Shown: positions 25,195 to 32,614 of the stretch, one piece after another
How the letters are laid out: every line of letters starts with the position of its first letter
Numbering within the stretch: the first letter of the stretch is position 1
Assembly: GCA_036567785.1 (NCBI GenBank)
Contig: DATCTV010000013.1
Coordinates: 1 to 36,506, forward strand
DNA length: 36,506 nucleotides
From: Desulfomonilia bacterium
GTDB taxonomy: Bacteria; Desulfobacterota; Desulfomonilia; UBA1062
Reading direction: 5' to 3'
Position numbers and translations under genes: made by a program
The notes under the pieces: generated by a model
The model's input: the letters and a program-made list of their open reading frames with translations, nothing else
What the model was told of the DNA's origin: nothing
The model's database searches: none

Positions 25195-26613
25195 TCAGTT
25201 CATGAAATCGGAAAGAGCCTGAGCCATGCCATTTTCGACTATCTCTTTCATGAAAACCGCCACCATTACAGAAAACTGTGGAATATCATTAAGGTCAGCA
25301 CCCCAGAAGTCTTTCCTTGAGAGGATATTCCGTGTAATCTTTCCTGTATCGGTTGAATCCTGCCAGAGCGTTTTCATTGTTTCGATAACTTCCGGATTGT
25401 CGTTCAAGGGGATTGTACCGTTTTCCCTGATGCCCCTGTAGAAGACTAGCAGCGCGGCGAATGAAAAGGCAATCCGCTCAGGGATCATGCCTGTCAGATG
25501 GTGATAGTCGATAACCGTCGGCAGAAGTCTGGCCCGCCATTTTGGAAAAGAGTTCAGCATGATGCTTGAAAACCTGTGCACGATGAAAGGATTCATGAAC
25601 CTGTTCAATACCTCATCGGCAAACTCTTTAGCACCCGGCGCCTTGACTGCGGGGACTATCTCATTGAAAACTGTTTCTTTGACAAAACGGTTTATGAGCG
25701 GATTTTCAAGCGCCTCCCTGACGGTGTCGATGCCCATGAGGTATGACACGGGCAGCATGGCCGTGTGCGTGCCGTTTAATATCCTCACCTTGCGCTCACG
25801 GTAGGGTCTTATGTCGTCGGTGAATATGACATTGAGGCCTGCCTTTTCAGCAGGGAATTCCGTTCTGACTTCTTCAGGTGCCTCAATCACCCAGAGATGA
25901 AAAAACTCGCCTTCGACCAGCAGTTCATCCCTGTAGCCAAGTTCTGCAAATATGCTTTCAGCTTTTTCCTTGGGAAATCCCGCCACTATTCTGTCAACGA
26001 GAGTCCCGCAGAATATGCATTTTCTGCCCAGCCATGCATCAAAACCGTCCTTGAGACCCCATAAGGTTGCATAATTGAGGACGGCTTTTTTTAGCTCGTT
26101 TCCATTATCTTCGATAAGTTCGCATGGAATGATTATGAAACCATTGTCAGGAAGATTCCTGAACCTTCTATACAAGAGTCTGGCGAGCCTTCCGGGAAAG
26201 GTAAGGGGTTTCTCATACGGGTCTGTTTTATCAAAAGAAATCCCAGCCTCTGTCGTGTTCGATATGATGAAGCGCAGATCGGGATTATCCGCCAGCGCCA
26301 GAAATGCATCGAAATCATCCGGTATCGAAAGTGCCCTTGTCACGCAGCTTACCAGGTCATGACTGGTTTCTGGTTTGCCGTCAACAATACCGGTGAGCCT
26401 TACTGTAAAGAGGCCATCCTGTTTTTTGAATGTCTCGGCGGTTTTACCCGATGTGGATTGGCAGACGACAACGCCCGTATCAAATCCGGCGCATTTATTC
26501 ATTTTATCTATAATCCAGTCTGCAAAACCTCGCAAAAAAACGCCGGTACCGATCTGGATTATCCGTTCCACCATCGTTGCACTGTGGTTTATTGATCTGT
26601 TGAGCTGTTCCAT
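25195..26613 (-). CDS. uxaB: Tagaturonate reductase (altronate oxidoreductase)
   Basis: A 472-aa NAD-dependent enzyme of the polyol-specific long-chain dehydrogenase (mannitol dehydrogenase) family, most like UxaB, which interconverts D-tagaturonate and D-altronate in galacturonate catabolism. The N-terminus has IIQIGTGVFLRGFADWI (cofactor binding), then ISNTTEAGISF, GTLVDRIVAGFP near 208 (family signature VDRI), and ERKVRILNGTHTAMLPVSYLMG near 272, which includes the catalytic Lys-Asn-His. The gene is single, convergent with the beta-propeller gene (8-bp gap). No uxaA, uxaC or exuT is in the window, so the pathway genes are elsewhere; the GH105-type lipoprotein is the only related function here. 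Confidence 0.87.
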   Translation of the reverse strand: MEQLNRSINHSATMVERIIQIGTGVFLRGFADWIIDKMNKCAGFDTGVVVCQSTSGKTAETFKKQDGLFTVRLTGIVDGKPETSHDLVSCVTRALSIPDDFDAFLALADNPDLRFIISNTTEAGISFDKTDPYEKPLTFPGRLARLLYRRFRNLPDNGFIIIPCELIEDNGNELKKAVLNYATLWGLKDGFDAWLGRKCIFCGTLVDRIVAGFPKEKAESIFAELGYRDELLVEGEFFHLWVIEAPEEVRTEFPAEKAGLNVIFTDDIRPYRERKVRILNGTHTAMLPVSYLMGIDTVREALENPLINRFVKETVFNEIVPAVKAPGAKEFADEVLNRFMNPFIVHRFSSIMLNSFPKWRARLLPTVIDYHHLTGMIPERIAFSFAALLVFYRGIRENGTIPLNDNPEVIETMKTLWQDSTDTGKITRNILSRKDFWGADLNDIPQFSVMVAVFMKEIVENGMAQALSDFMN

Positions 26614-26644
26614 AAGAATCCCCTTTCTGACATGTCGACTATTA

Positions 26645-26686
26645 AACCATTATGGTTGACATTTCCAGTCCATCGCCTGATATCAT
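26645..26686 (+). promoter_or_regulatory. Candidate promoter with overlapping palindrome for the methyltransferase
   Basis: TTGACA (26656-26661) is followed after 19 bp by TATCAT (26681-26686), a plausible but long-spaced -35/-10 pair. An AACCA-TTA-TGGTT inverted repeat (26645-26657) overlaps the -35 box and lies between the divergent uxaB and methyltransferase genes, so it could be an operator. Confidence 0.35.
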
Positions 26687-26715
26687 TTTTGTTGATTGGA
26701 AAAGGAGAATCACAG

Positions 26716-27519
26716 ATGAGCGGCGAATACATACACGGATACGACGGAAAGGAAAACGAAAGACTAAACGATCAGGCGAATACACTGGTCGAATTGCTGC
26801 ATTCAGATACCTTTTATCCTGCCGGGAGCAAGGTTCTGGAGGCAGGCTGCGGGGTAGGGGCGCAGACCGTGACACTGGCGCTGAAAAGCCCGGATGCGGT
26901 TTTCACATCAATCGATATTTCTCAGGCCTCTCTTGATGAGGCTGAAAAACGCTGCAATGCATTGGGATATAAAAATGTAACATTTAAACAGGCGGACATC
27001 TTCAACCTGGAGTTCAATCCCGAATCATTCGATCATGTATTTGTGTGTTTTGTTCTCGAACACCTGAAAAATCCTGTCGAGACCCTGACAATATTAAAAA
27101 GACTTATCCGGCCGGGTGGTACTATTACCGTCATCGAGGGAGACCACGGCTCGGCATACTTTTATCCGGACAGCGTTTATGCACACAAGGCGATTGCATG
27201 CCAGGTCGAACTCCAGAGACGCGCCGGAGGCAATGCAATGATAGGCCGGGAGCTGTACCCGCTGCTAGTTAAAGCGGGGTTTAAAGACATCTGTGTTTCA
27301 CCAAGGATGGTCTATGTGGATTCGTCCAGCCCCGGTCTCGTTGAAGGATTCACGAAAAAGACCTTTACGGCCATGATAGAAGGCGTGCGCGAAAAGGCCG
27401 TCTCAGATGGGCTAATTAATGCGGCTGATTTCGACCGGGGAATAGCCGACCTCTACAGGACTTCGGAAAGCGACGGCGTCTTCTGCTATACATTTTTCAA
27501 GGCTTTTGCAGTAAAGTAA
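26716..27519 (+). CDS. Class I SAM-dependent methyltransferase
   Basis: A 267-aa methyltransferase with the Rossmann core. Motif I is VLEAGCGVGAQT near residue 41, motif II SIDISQASLDEAE near 66, the QADIF and FDHVFVCFVLEHL segments (motif IV) near 90-115, and LIRPGGTITVIEGDHG near 133. It resembles UbiE/COQ5 and sterol-type enzymes in layout, but no ubiquinone/menaquinone gene is adjacent. I placed the start at ATG 26716, which has AAAGGAG correctly spaced; an upstream in-frame start would add an unrelated 28 residues and overlap the promoter. Substrate unknown. Confidence 0.88.
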   Translation: MSGEYIHGYDGKENERLNDQANTLVELLHSDTFYPAGSKVLEAGCGVGAQTVTLALKSPDAVFTSIDISQASLDEAEKRCNALGYKNVTFKQADIFNLEFNPESFDHVFVCFVLEHLKNPVETLTILKRLIRPGGTITVIEGDHGSAYFYPDSVYAHKAIACQVELQRRAGGNAMIGRELYPLLVKAGFKDICVSPRMVYVDSSSPGLVEGFTKKTFTAMIEGVREKAVSDGLINAADFDRGIADLYRTSESDGVFCYTFFKAFAVK

Positions 27520-27569
27520 AAAACTCAATTCTTACTTCCTTATAATATGTATTGGCTGCAATCTGAGCT

Positions 27570-27869
27570 TTGGCTGAGATGCTTTTTCATTTGCTCTTCG
27601 ACAGCTGCAGACAAAGCCGAATGAATAGTGTTTAAGACGGATCAGCCGTTTTGTTTCCTCCAATATGTAAGCTTGATCGTCAGCTCAGGTAGATTTCAAT
27701 TCTGAAAAAACGCCTGACTCCAGGCCGATATAATGGAATAGGTAAAGTATTTGCTTGCCCGCAGGGCATAAAAGAAAATATTTTTTTTCTGCGCCAGTTT
27801 CTTTTCCAGAAGAAAGTTCTGAAACTCGGTAAGAATATCAATTTTGTTTGCATTGGACAATTTACTCAT
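27570..27869 (-). pseudogene. Decayed integron-type tyrosine recombinase (intI remnant)
   Basis: An open frame from ATG 27869 encodes 57 residues that resemble the N-terminal SAM-like domain of integrases (EFQNFLLEKKLAQKKNIFFY, then ALRASKYFTY), ending in TGA at 27696-27698. In another frame the sequence continues as AYILEETKRLIRLKHYS (27622-27669), which matches the RxxHYS hallmark of integron integrases. The rest, including the catalytic RHRY part, is gone. So a stop, a frameshift and a large deletion have inactivated it. It points away from the cassettes, as intI does in integrons. The integron reading leans on this orientation and on the attC-like sites; a phage integrase remnant is the alternative. 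Confidence 0.55.
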
Positions 27870-28103
27870 AATATCACCGTAGTGTTTTTAGTTCTTATTA
27901 AAGTAAAATACCCGCCGATTTAAGTTTGAACAGGTTGATATTATGGCATTATATCTCTTTTCATTTGCTGTTAATTGAAGTACAATTTTAGAAAATATTA
28001 ACATGAACTAAGACCAAGTATAGAGCTTGATAAACAAGGTTTTATCAAAACAATAATAATCCATATTCATGTTTCGAGCGCTAAACCACATCAAGGGGCA
28101 TGG

Positions 28104-28304
28104 GTGCCTCATTTTACTGAAAGAGGGAAAATGGCGCTTAAAACTCTTCTCCAAGATGGCGAAGAGGGCCACAGATTTGACGTGAGACTTGACTCATTTT
28201 TTGATGAGCACGGGAATAAAGTACTGACATTGTATGATTTAACATCTCAAGGTTATGGCAATGTAAATCAAGATACAAATAAAGCTTATGCAACATTTTT
28301 TTAA
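28104..28304 (+). CDS. Small hypothetical cassette protein
   Basis: A 66-aa frame starting at GTG with AAGGGG upstream. It is acidic and soluble, with DVRLDSFFDEHGNKVLTLYD in the middle and no membrane segment. The open frame continues without a stop upstream to 28002 (reading KTIIIHIHVSSAKPHQGAW), so a longer original protein that lost its start is possible; an ATG at 28131 is a further option. It lies in the first cassette position of the integron relic, with no family I recognise. Confidence 0.4.
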   Translation: MPHFTERGKMALKTLLQDGEEGHRFDVRLDSFFDEHGNKVLTLYDLTSQGYGNVNQDTNKAYATFF

Positions 28305-28318
28305 GCAATCTATTTATC

Positions 28319-28498
28319 ATGGTTGAAGGCATTCTTGCTGAGATACGAGGGCTTGAATACGAAATTCCATTTGATTATTACACACGAGAGGTAAGAATTA
28401 CTTACGATAGCGAACATAGATTTGTTATCAATGATGAAAATGGAAATGTCCTCACGTTTTTGACAGATAAAATGTTAAAAACGTTTTCTTTTAATTAA
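28319..28498 (+). CDS. Small hypothetical cassette protein
   Basis: A 59-aa frame from ATG to TAA, 14 bp after the previous small gene. Sequence features are an N-terminal helix (GILAEIRGLEYEI), then alternating strands (REVRITYD, HRFVINDENGNVLTFL). It shares an acidic D/N-E-x-G-N-x-V-L turn with its neighbour, so the two may be related or form a pair. It ends right at the attC-like site, as last genes of integron cassettes do. There is no convincing Shine-Dalgarno and no recognised family. Confidence 0.4.
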   Translation: MVEGILAEIRGLEYEIPFDYYTREVRITYDSEHRFVINDENGNVLTFLTDKMLKTFSFN

Positions 28499-28556
28499 AC
28501 AATAACAAACAAATCCAGCCGACGGCTTACAGCCGTGGCTGATACGCATGTTGAGC
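28493..28556 (+). repeat. attC-like recombination site 1
   Basis: An imperfect hairpin AGCCGACGGCT (28517-28527)/AGCCGTGGCT (28531-28540), with one extrahelical G, is followed by the core GTTGAGC (28550-28556), which fits GTTRRRY. This is the layout of an integron attC site; crossover would be between G28550 and T28551. The opposite core is degenerate: ATTAAAC (28494-28500) has one mismatch to RYYYAAC. Confidence 0.6.
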
Positions 28557-28626
28557 ATCAATAGGATTGACTATACAACATCGATCATGTTATCGTAGCA
28601 CAAATAAGATCGATGGAGGTTTTGGC

Positions 28627-28833
28627 ATGCAAATGGTCACGGTGTCACCAAAATATCAAGTCGTTATACCTAAAACCGTCAGGGAGGCATTGAAGCTTCA
28701 ACCAGGCCAAAAAATGCAAATAGTTGAATATGCCGGACGCATTGAGCTTATTCCGGAACGCGACATCAAAGAACTTCGCGGGTTTCTCAAGGGTATCAAT
28801 ACAGAATTCAAACGGGAGAAAGACAGAGTATGA
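28627..28833 (+). CDS. vapB: VapB-type AbrB-fold antitoxin
   Basis: A 68-aa SpoVT/AbrB-like swapped-hairpin antitoxin. The N-terminal DNA-binding fold is TVSPKYQVVIPKTVREALKL (about 5-24), followed by GQKMQIVEYAGRIELIPE. The C-terminal tail (ELRGFLKGINTEF) is the part that should wrap the toxin. GGAGG lies 7 nt before ATG 28627. Its stop overlaps the toxin start by 4 bp (ATGA). VapB binds VapC, blocks its ribonuclease site and represses its own promoter, which should lie at 28557-28610 inside the cassette. The pair begins just after the attC-like core, as in toxin-antitoxin gene cassettes of chromosomal integrons. Confidence 0.9.
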   Translation: MQMVTVSPKYQVVIPKTVREALKLQPGQKMQIVEYAGRIELIPERDIKELRGFLKGINTEFKREKDRV

Positions 28834-29204
28834 ATATTGTAGATTCTTCAGGCTGGCTCGCATACTTTGCCGATGAGCCTAATGCCAAGCATTTCCTGCC
28901 CCCACTGAGCGATTCGGATTTGCTTATTGTTCCAGTTGTGACGATATACGAAGTTTTTAAAGTAATTTTGAGGGAGTCCAGTGATAATGAAGCATTACAG
29001 GCAGTCATTGCCATGCAGAAAGGAAAGGTAGTGGATCTAAACGCATCATTGGCAATATCGGCTTCAAGGTTAAGTTTGGAAAATCAATTACCAATGGCTG
29101 ACAGCATCATTCTCGCAACGGCGCAAGAATTCAAAGCAGTTATATGGACTCAAGATTCAGACTTTAAAAATATTCGCAATGTAAAATACTTTCCAAAAAA
29201 ATAA
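28830..29204 (+). CDS. vapC: VapC-type PIN-domain ribonuclease toxin
   Basis: A 124-aa PIN-domain nuclease. Conserved acidic residues are D5 (MNIVDSSGWLAYF), E41 (TIYEVFK), D91 (PMADSIILATA) and D109 (IWTQDSDFKNI), all in the expected positions. VapC toxins cut tRNA or rRNA when free of antitoxin. The gene overlaps vapB by 4 bp. Its stop codon is 1 bp from the R''-like box of the second attC-like site, so cassette end and gene end coincide. The pair probably stabilises the array or the element; that is an inference from other integrons. Confidence 0.92.
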   Translation: MNIVDSSGWLAYFADEPNAKHFLPPLSDSDLLIVPVVTIYEVFKVILRESSDNEALQAVIAMQKGKVVDLNASLAISASRLSLENQLPMADSIILATAQEFKAVIWTQDSDFKNIRNVKYFPKK

Positions 29205-29205
29205 T

Positions 29206-29260
29206 GCTCAACAAGGTTAATATAGCCGATCGCTACGCTCCGGCTGATTTTTTCGTTATC
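29206..29260 (+). repeat. attC-like recombination site 2
   Basis: It starts with GCTCAAC (29206-29212), a perfect RYYYAAC core and the exact complement of the start of the VapBC cassette. A stem AGCCG (29224-29228)/CGGCT (29241-29245) follows, and the 3' core is GTTATC, which departs from GTTRRRY. At about 55 bp it is short, as expected for an attC. The 3' core decay suggests that it no longer recombines well. Confidence 0.6.
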
Positions 29261-29366
29261 ATCTCCATAAAGGATCTTCATTTAAAGTCAGCTGAAAAAT
29301 ATAATTTGCCGCTGCTGATATGCACTGTTAGAGAATTTGTCAGATCAGATCCAGTTATCTTACAAA

Positions 29367-29828
29367 TTACAATATGAGCCGCATGGGTATCATCGGAGAT
29401 TTTTTGAAACTGGATTTTTCATAAAGCTTTTGTGCCGACTCATTGTTCTTGTCGGTTAAAACAGTGATCCTCAGGCATCCTTTCTCCCTTGCGCAGTCAA
29501 TTGCCTTGTCAAGCAGCCTGGAGCCTAGACCGCGGCACCTGGCTCCCGGTTCGATGATCATATCTTCCAGAATGGCTGTCTTGCCACCAAGCGCGGTTGA
29601 GACAAGAAACAGCAGGCTGACACAGCCTGTTATGCAACCCGATTCCTCAATGACCAGGAAGAGGCCTTTGTGAGGGTCTGATACAATCTCTGAAACGCCT
29701 CTTTTCTGCATTTCATAATCCGGTTCAAACTCGACCTCCTGCTCGAAAAGAAGGGCAAGCAACCGGCAGATGTCTTCGATGTCGCCGGGATCCGCCTCAC
29801 GTATTATAATATTTCTGTTTTCTTGCAT
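29367..29828 (-). CDS. GNAT-family N-acetyltransferase
   Basis: A 153-aa single-domain acetyltransferase. IIIREADPGDIEDICRLL starts the fold, VSLLFLV and ILEDMIIEPGARCRGLGSRLL (near 94-115) hold motif A with its pyrophosphate-binding RxxGxG, and NNESAQKLYEKSSF (near 135) is motif B. It transfers acetyl from acetyl-CoA to an unknown amine. It lies 10 bp after the TenA-like gene and is likely the last gene of that operon. Confidence 0.88.
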   Translation of the reverse strand: MQENRNIIIREADPGDIEDICRLLALLFEQEVEFEPDYEMQKRGVSEIVSDPHKGLFLVIEESGCITGCVSLLFLVSTALGGKTAILEDMIIEPGARCRGLGSRLLDKAIDCAREKGCLRITVLTDKNNESAQKLYEKSSFKKSPMIPMRLIL

Positions 29829-29838
29829 GGCTCACTAC

Positions 29839-30585
29839 TCATTGAATCCATTTTACGTCCCTGTATATCCCATCCCAGAACATGTATTCAAGATTCATCG
29901 AGGTCTTGAATGCCTGCCTCATTTTCAATCTGTTTTCATCAGTAGTGTTTTCCATGTAGCCGCCCAGAAGATCGGTGAAGGCCTTGGTTTCACTCGACTC
30001 CCATTTGACCGGCGTATATCCTTCGATCCATTTTGCATACTTGTTATCGGGCGAGGGTTTGGCCTTGCTCATGTCGCCGCCCAATCTGTAGTATACCCAG
30101 TCGCAGGGCAGCATTGCGGCCAGGCCGGTCTCGAAGGGTTCTAAACATGCAGTCTTTATCAGGTATGATACGTACAGCTCAGTCGAAGGAAGAGGTGAAA
30201 CATTCGCCAGTTCGGTCTTTGAAATGTTGAATTGTTTGATATACACGTTGTGGACATTTCCGATCTCATCATCGATTGCCTTGATTGTAGAGACGATAAA
30301 GGCGGACGCCTTGTCGTCAGGGGCTTTCGAAAGAAGGATGGCGAATGCCTTCCTGTAATACTCGAGATAGATATAGTCCTGGATTATATAGTTCTTGAAA
30401 ATATTCTCATCGAGCGTTCCCTTGATAAGTTCGCTGTTAAACGGCATATGCAGGATTTTCTGGTAAAGGTCCTCATTTTCCTTGAACATCTCATCCGTCA
30501 GACTTGTCGCATGGGAAGGGATGTTGTGGAACAAAATGATCAATAAAATTAAAAACACTGTTCTTGATCGGAAATTCCCGGTCAT
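29839..30585 (-). CDS. TenA/THI-4 family protein with predicted signal peptide
   Basis: A 248-aa all-helical TenA_C-type protein. The catalytic Cys is in AMLPCDWVYYRLG near residue 155, the early Asp in IIQDYIYLEYY near 68, and the late Glu in NLEYMFWDG near 237. Cytosolic TenA enzymes hydrolyse aminopyrimidines in thiamine salvage. Unusually, this copy starts with a clear signal peptide (MTGNFRSRTVFLILLIILF, cleavage near SHA-TS), so it should act outside the cytoplasm. ATG 30585 is chosen because AGGAGG is 6 nt upstream; an ATG six codons earlier overlaps that site. The stop of the preceding esterase overlaps the region. No TPP riboswitch is visible, so a salvage role is uncertain. Confidence 0.75.
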   Translation of the reverse strand: MTGNFRSRTVFLILLIILFHNIPSHATSLTDEMFKENEDLYQKILHMPFNSELIKGTLDENIFKNYIIQDYIYLEYYRKAFAILLSKAPDDKASAFIVSTIKAIDDEIGNVHNVYIKQFNISKTELANVSPLPSTELYVSYLIKTACLEPFETGLAAMLPCDWVYYRLGGDMSKAKPSPDNKYAKWIEGYTPVKWESSETKAFTDLLGGYMENTTDENRLKMRQAFKTSMNLEYMFWDGIYRDVKWIQ

Positions 30586-30599
30586 GAGATTCCTCCTGT

Positions 30600-31523
30600 T
30601 CATATGTGGTTTTTTATAAATCCTGCGATCTCATTGAGGGCGTCGCTTGCTTCGGGAAAGAGAGGCGCGCATACCGGATAGCAGTGAAAAAGCCCGTTGC
30701 CGATCCTGAGCGTCACATCGACTCCCGCTGCCGAAGCTTTATTCGCAAAATCGGCCGAGTCGCTCAGAAGCATTTCATTGCCTCCTGCGAAAAGAAGAAG
30801 ACGGGGCAGCTCTGAAAGATCGCCGAACAATGGAGATATCAGAGGGTTCACAGGGTCGTTGCTGGCTGCATAATATCTGCTGAAGACGTTCAGGGCTTCT
30901 TTCCTGCAAAAGGCGTCAAGCTCGGCGTTGGTTTTCCGTGACTCAACGGAGTTTGTCAGGTCGGTCCATGCGGACAGTGTTATGCCTGCAGCCGGAAGGG
31001 AGATATCCTTGTCCTTCAGTGCCAACATTGTAGAGAAAACGAGATTGCCGCCTCCGGAATCGCCCATGAATATGATCCTGCCCGGTTCTATTCCCGTATC
31101 GAGAAGATATCCGTAGGCCTTCAGGCTGTCATTGAGCCCCTTAGGGAACGGGTTCTCGGGTGCAAGCGCATAATCGAAGACGAGCGCGGGTCGAGAGCTT
31201 GCCTTTACGAACTTGGCGACGATGCCGCGATAAGCGTTAACCGAACCCATTACGAGGCTGCCCCCGTGAAAGTACAGTATGGCGCAGTCCTTTCCGGCAC
31301 CCGGCGGGATGATCCATTCCGCGTTCAGGCCGTCGATATCGACCTTTTCAGTGGTAAAGCCTTCGGGCAGCTTCCCGAAGAACGATGCGCCCCTTTCCAC
31401 CTCTTCACGAAGCTTCTTTATTGATGTCTCATCAGTTACGACGGAAGTCCTTTTAAGCCTGAATTTTAAAAGGTACCTGTATTTCAGCATGAAGACGAAA
31501 ATCCTGCTTCTGATACTTGGCAT
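30600..31523 (-). CDS. HSL-family alpha/beta-hydrolase (esterase)
   Basis: A 307-aa esterase/lipase of the hormone-sensitive lipase family. The oxyanion motif is HGGS (YFHGGSLVMGS near 83, in place of HGGG), the nucleophile Ser is in GDSGGGN near 155, and the His is in GLFHCYPV near 283. The usual acid position (x-D-x-L-x-D) reads GGNEMLLSDS, so Glu or the later Asp would serve. No signal peptide is evident, although an N-terminal hydrophobic stretch is present. AAGGGG lies 8 nt before ATG 31523. It is 12 bp from the frameshifted hydrolase upstream, so two hydrolases sit in one transcript. Confidence 0.84.
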   Translation of the reverse strand: MPSIRSRIFVFMLKYRYLLKFRLKRTSVVTDETSIKKLREEVERGASFFGKLPEGFTTEKVDIDGLNAEWIIPPGAGKDCAILYFHGGSLVMGSVNAYRGIVAKFVKASSRPALVFDYALAPENPFPKGLNDSLKAYGYLLDTGIEPGRIIFMGDSGGGNLVFSTMLALKDKDISLPAAGITLSAWTDLTNSVESRKTNAELDAFCRKEALNVFSRYYAASNDPVNPLISPLFGDLSELPRLLLFAGGNEMLLSDSADFANKASAAGVDVTLRIGNGLFHCYPVCAPLFPEASDALNEIAGFIKNHI

Positions 31524-31535
31524 GTCGCTTTCCCC

Positions 31536-32327
31536 TTATTTGCTTCGCAAACGCATGTCGTCCAGTATCCGGTCGACGGCTGCCGGACACGCCCAGTGTA
31601 TGATGTCTCCCTTGGCCCAGAATACGTCGAACTCGCCGCCTACCGACTTGAGCACATCCTGTATCGCAGGCTCGTAAAGGACATACCTGGGCTCATTGAA
31701 GCAGCATATGTCGAATTCATTGAGCACCTGAATCTGCGAGCGCTTGTACGAGCCCATTATGTAAAGGTCTTCATAGCTCGCTATGTGGTACATATCAGGC
31801 ACTACCTGCTTCCAGTCGCCCCAGTTCTTCTTGTAGTGGTCAAAATGCATGGCCATCGGCACGCTGCCTGCAACCGGATAGCTGGCGGTTATGCGCGGAT
31901 CAATGGCAGCGACTACGGTCGTTGTCCAGCCGCCTCCGGAAAGGCCAACCATGAATATGTTCTTATAGCCTTTTAATTGAGCGAGATTGACCGCTGCAAT
32001 CACGGGTTCGATGAAATAGCGGACCGGCGATCCTGTGGTCATGTCATAGAGAAATATCATCTCCTCGTGCTGTGTTATGGGAACGCGGCCTATGCGGGGA
32101 AGGTCTAACCATACCGGCTCCTTGTTGTTTCCTATCAGTGGCATGTCCACCCTCCAGACGGTGTAGCCGTTGGCCAGGAAGCGCTGAATCGGGACCGCAT
32201 CGGACATCGTATAGCCGTCATGACCGTCATGGTAGATGATGAGCGACCCGTTGGGAGAAATCGGACGGTAGGCCGTTATGTGAGACGTGAAGCCGTTCTG
32301 CTCGTACAGAGGCGATATCGGATTCAT
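31536..32327 (-). CDS. Alpha/beta-hydrolase catalytic body (gene frameshifted at its 5' end)
   Basis: A 263-aa open frame that holds the hydrolase domain: SLIIYHDGHDGY, GYTVWRVDMPLIG, nucleophile Ser in MVGLSGGGW near 143, Asp in FDVFWAKGDIIHW and His in the same segment. The fold suits a prolyl-oligopeptidase or acetyl-xylan-esterase-like enzyme, with no exact family match. The first codons (MNPISPLYEQNGF) have no ribosome-binding site of their own. Upstream, in another frame, a lipoprotein signal and 30 residues of linker run straight into this one, so the gene appears to be one lipoprotein broken by a 1-nt shift. It could also be translated by frameshifting. Confidence 0.65.
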   Translation of the reverse strand: MNPISPLYEQNGFTSHITAYRPISPNGSLIIYHDGHDGYTMSDAVPIQRFLANGYTVWRVDMPLIGNNKEPVWLDLPRIGRVPITQHEEMIFLYDMTTGSPVRYFIEPVIAAVNLAQLKGYKNIFMVGLSGGGWTTTVVAAIDPRITASYPVAGSVPMAMHFDHYKKNWGDWKQVVPDMYHIASYEDLYIMGSYKRSQIQVLNEFDICCFNEPRYVLYEPAIQDVLKSVGGEFDVFWAKGDIIHWACPAAVDRILDDMRLRSK

Positions 32328-32330
32328 TGT

Positions 32331-32505
32331 TCACCCGGATGTCCGGCTTGTAGTTTACCGGCTCGGAGTATGTAGCATTCTCCGTCATGCCGCCGGCATA
32401 TTTCAGATCCTGAGAAGCCGATGAATTGGTATTGCCGTTTTTGCATGCTATGATTGAAACGTCGATGAATGCCGTACATATAAGCCGGGAAAAGAATCTC
32501 CTCAT
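32331..32505 (-). pseudogene. N-terminal lipoprotein part of the frameshifted hydrolase
   Basis: From ATG 32505, with GGGGAGG 8 nt upstream, the frame encodes a lipoprotein signal peptide (MRRFFSRLICTAF, lipobox IIAC at Cys21) and a Ser/Asn-rich linker (up to about PDIRVNN). The frame then runs on as a shadow of the hydrolase and stops at 32227. The catalytic frame is offset by one nucleotide, as if one base had been inserted near 32325-32340. A sequencing error, a real mutation or programmed frameshifting could explain this. Confidence 0.6.
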
Positions 32506-32614
32506 AATATAAACCTCCCCGCACAGGTTATTGCCGGGCATAAAGTTACATCTGAAAGCCCGGCAAATGATGTCGTTAAGTATATTTGCGATGAGCGTTC
32601 ATGTCAATTCGACA

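Larger units (their letters stand above)
27570..29260. mobile_element. Relic integron: intI fragment plus cassettes
   Basis: A decayed integrase fragment on the minus strand is followed by small plus-strand genes and two attC-like sites (28493-28556 and 29206-29260). The VapBC cassette starts TTGAGC (28551) and its own attC begins with the exact complement GCTCAAC (29206-29212), which is the expected geometry of an integron cassette. The attI site should lie at about 27870-27975, but I could not define it; GTTAATT at 27970 is only a candidate first junction. Bases 27520-28103 otherwise hold no intact gene, only the intI remnant and AT-rich sequence. Confidence 0.6.

Noticed and set aside
29204-29377. 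A 57-aa frame (MLNKVNIADRY...) after vapC with a PIN-like tail LKSAEKYNLPLLICTVREFVR
   Set aside because: It overlaps the attC-like site and the end of the GNAT gene. It could be a remnant of a further cassette toxin, but the resemblance is too short to call a gene.
30586-30700. TPP riboswitch upstream of the TenA-like gene
   Set aside because: No THI-box core sequence is visible and the gene is internal to an operon.
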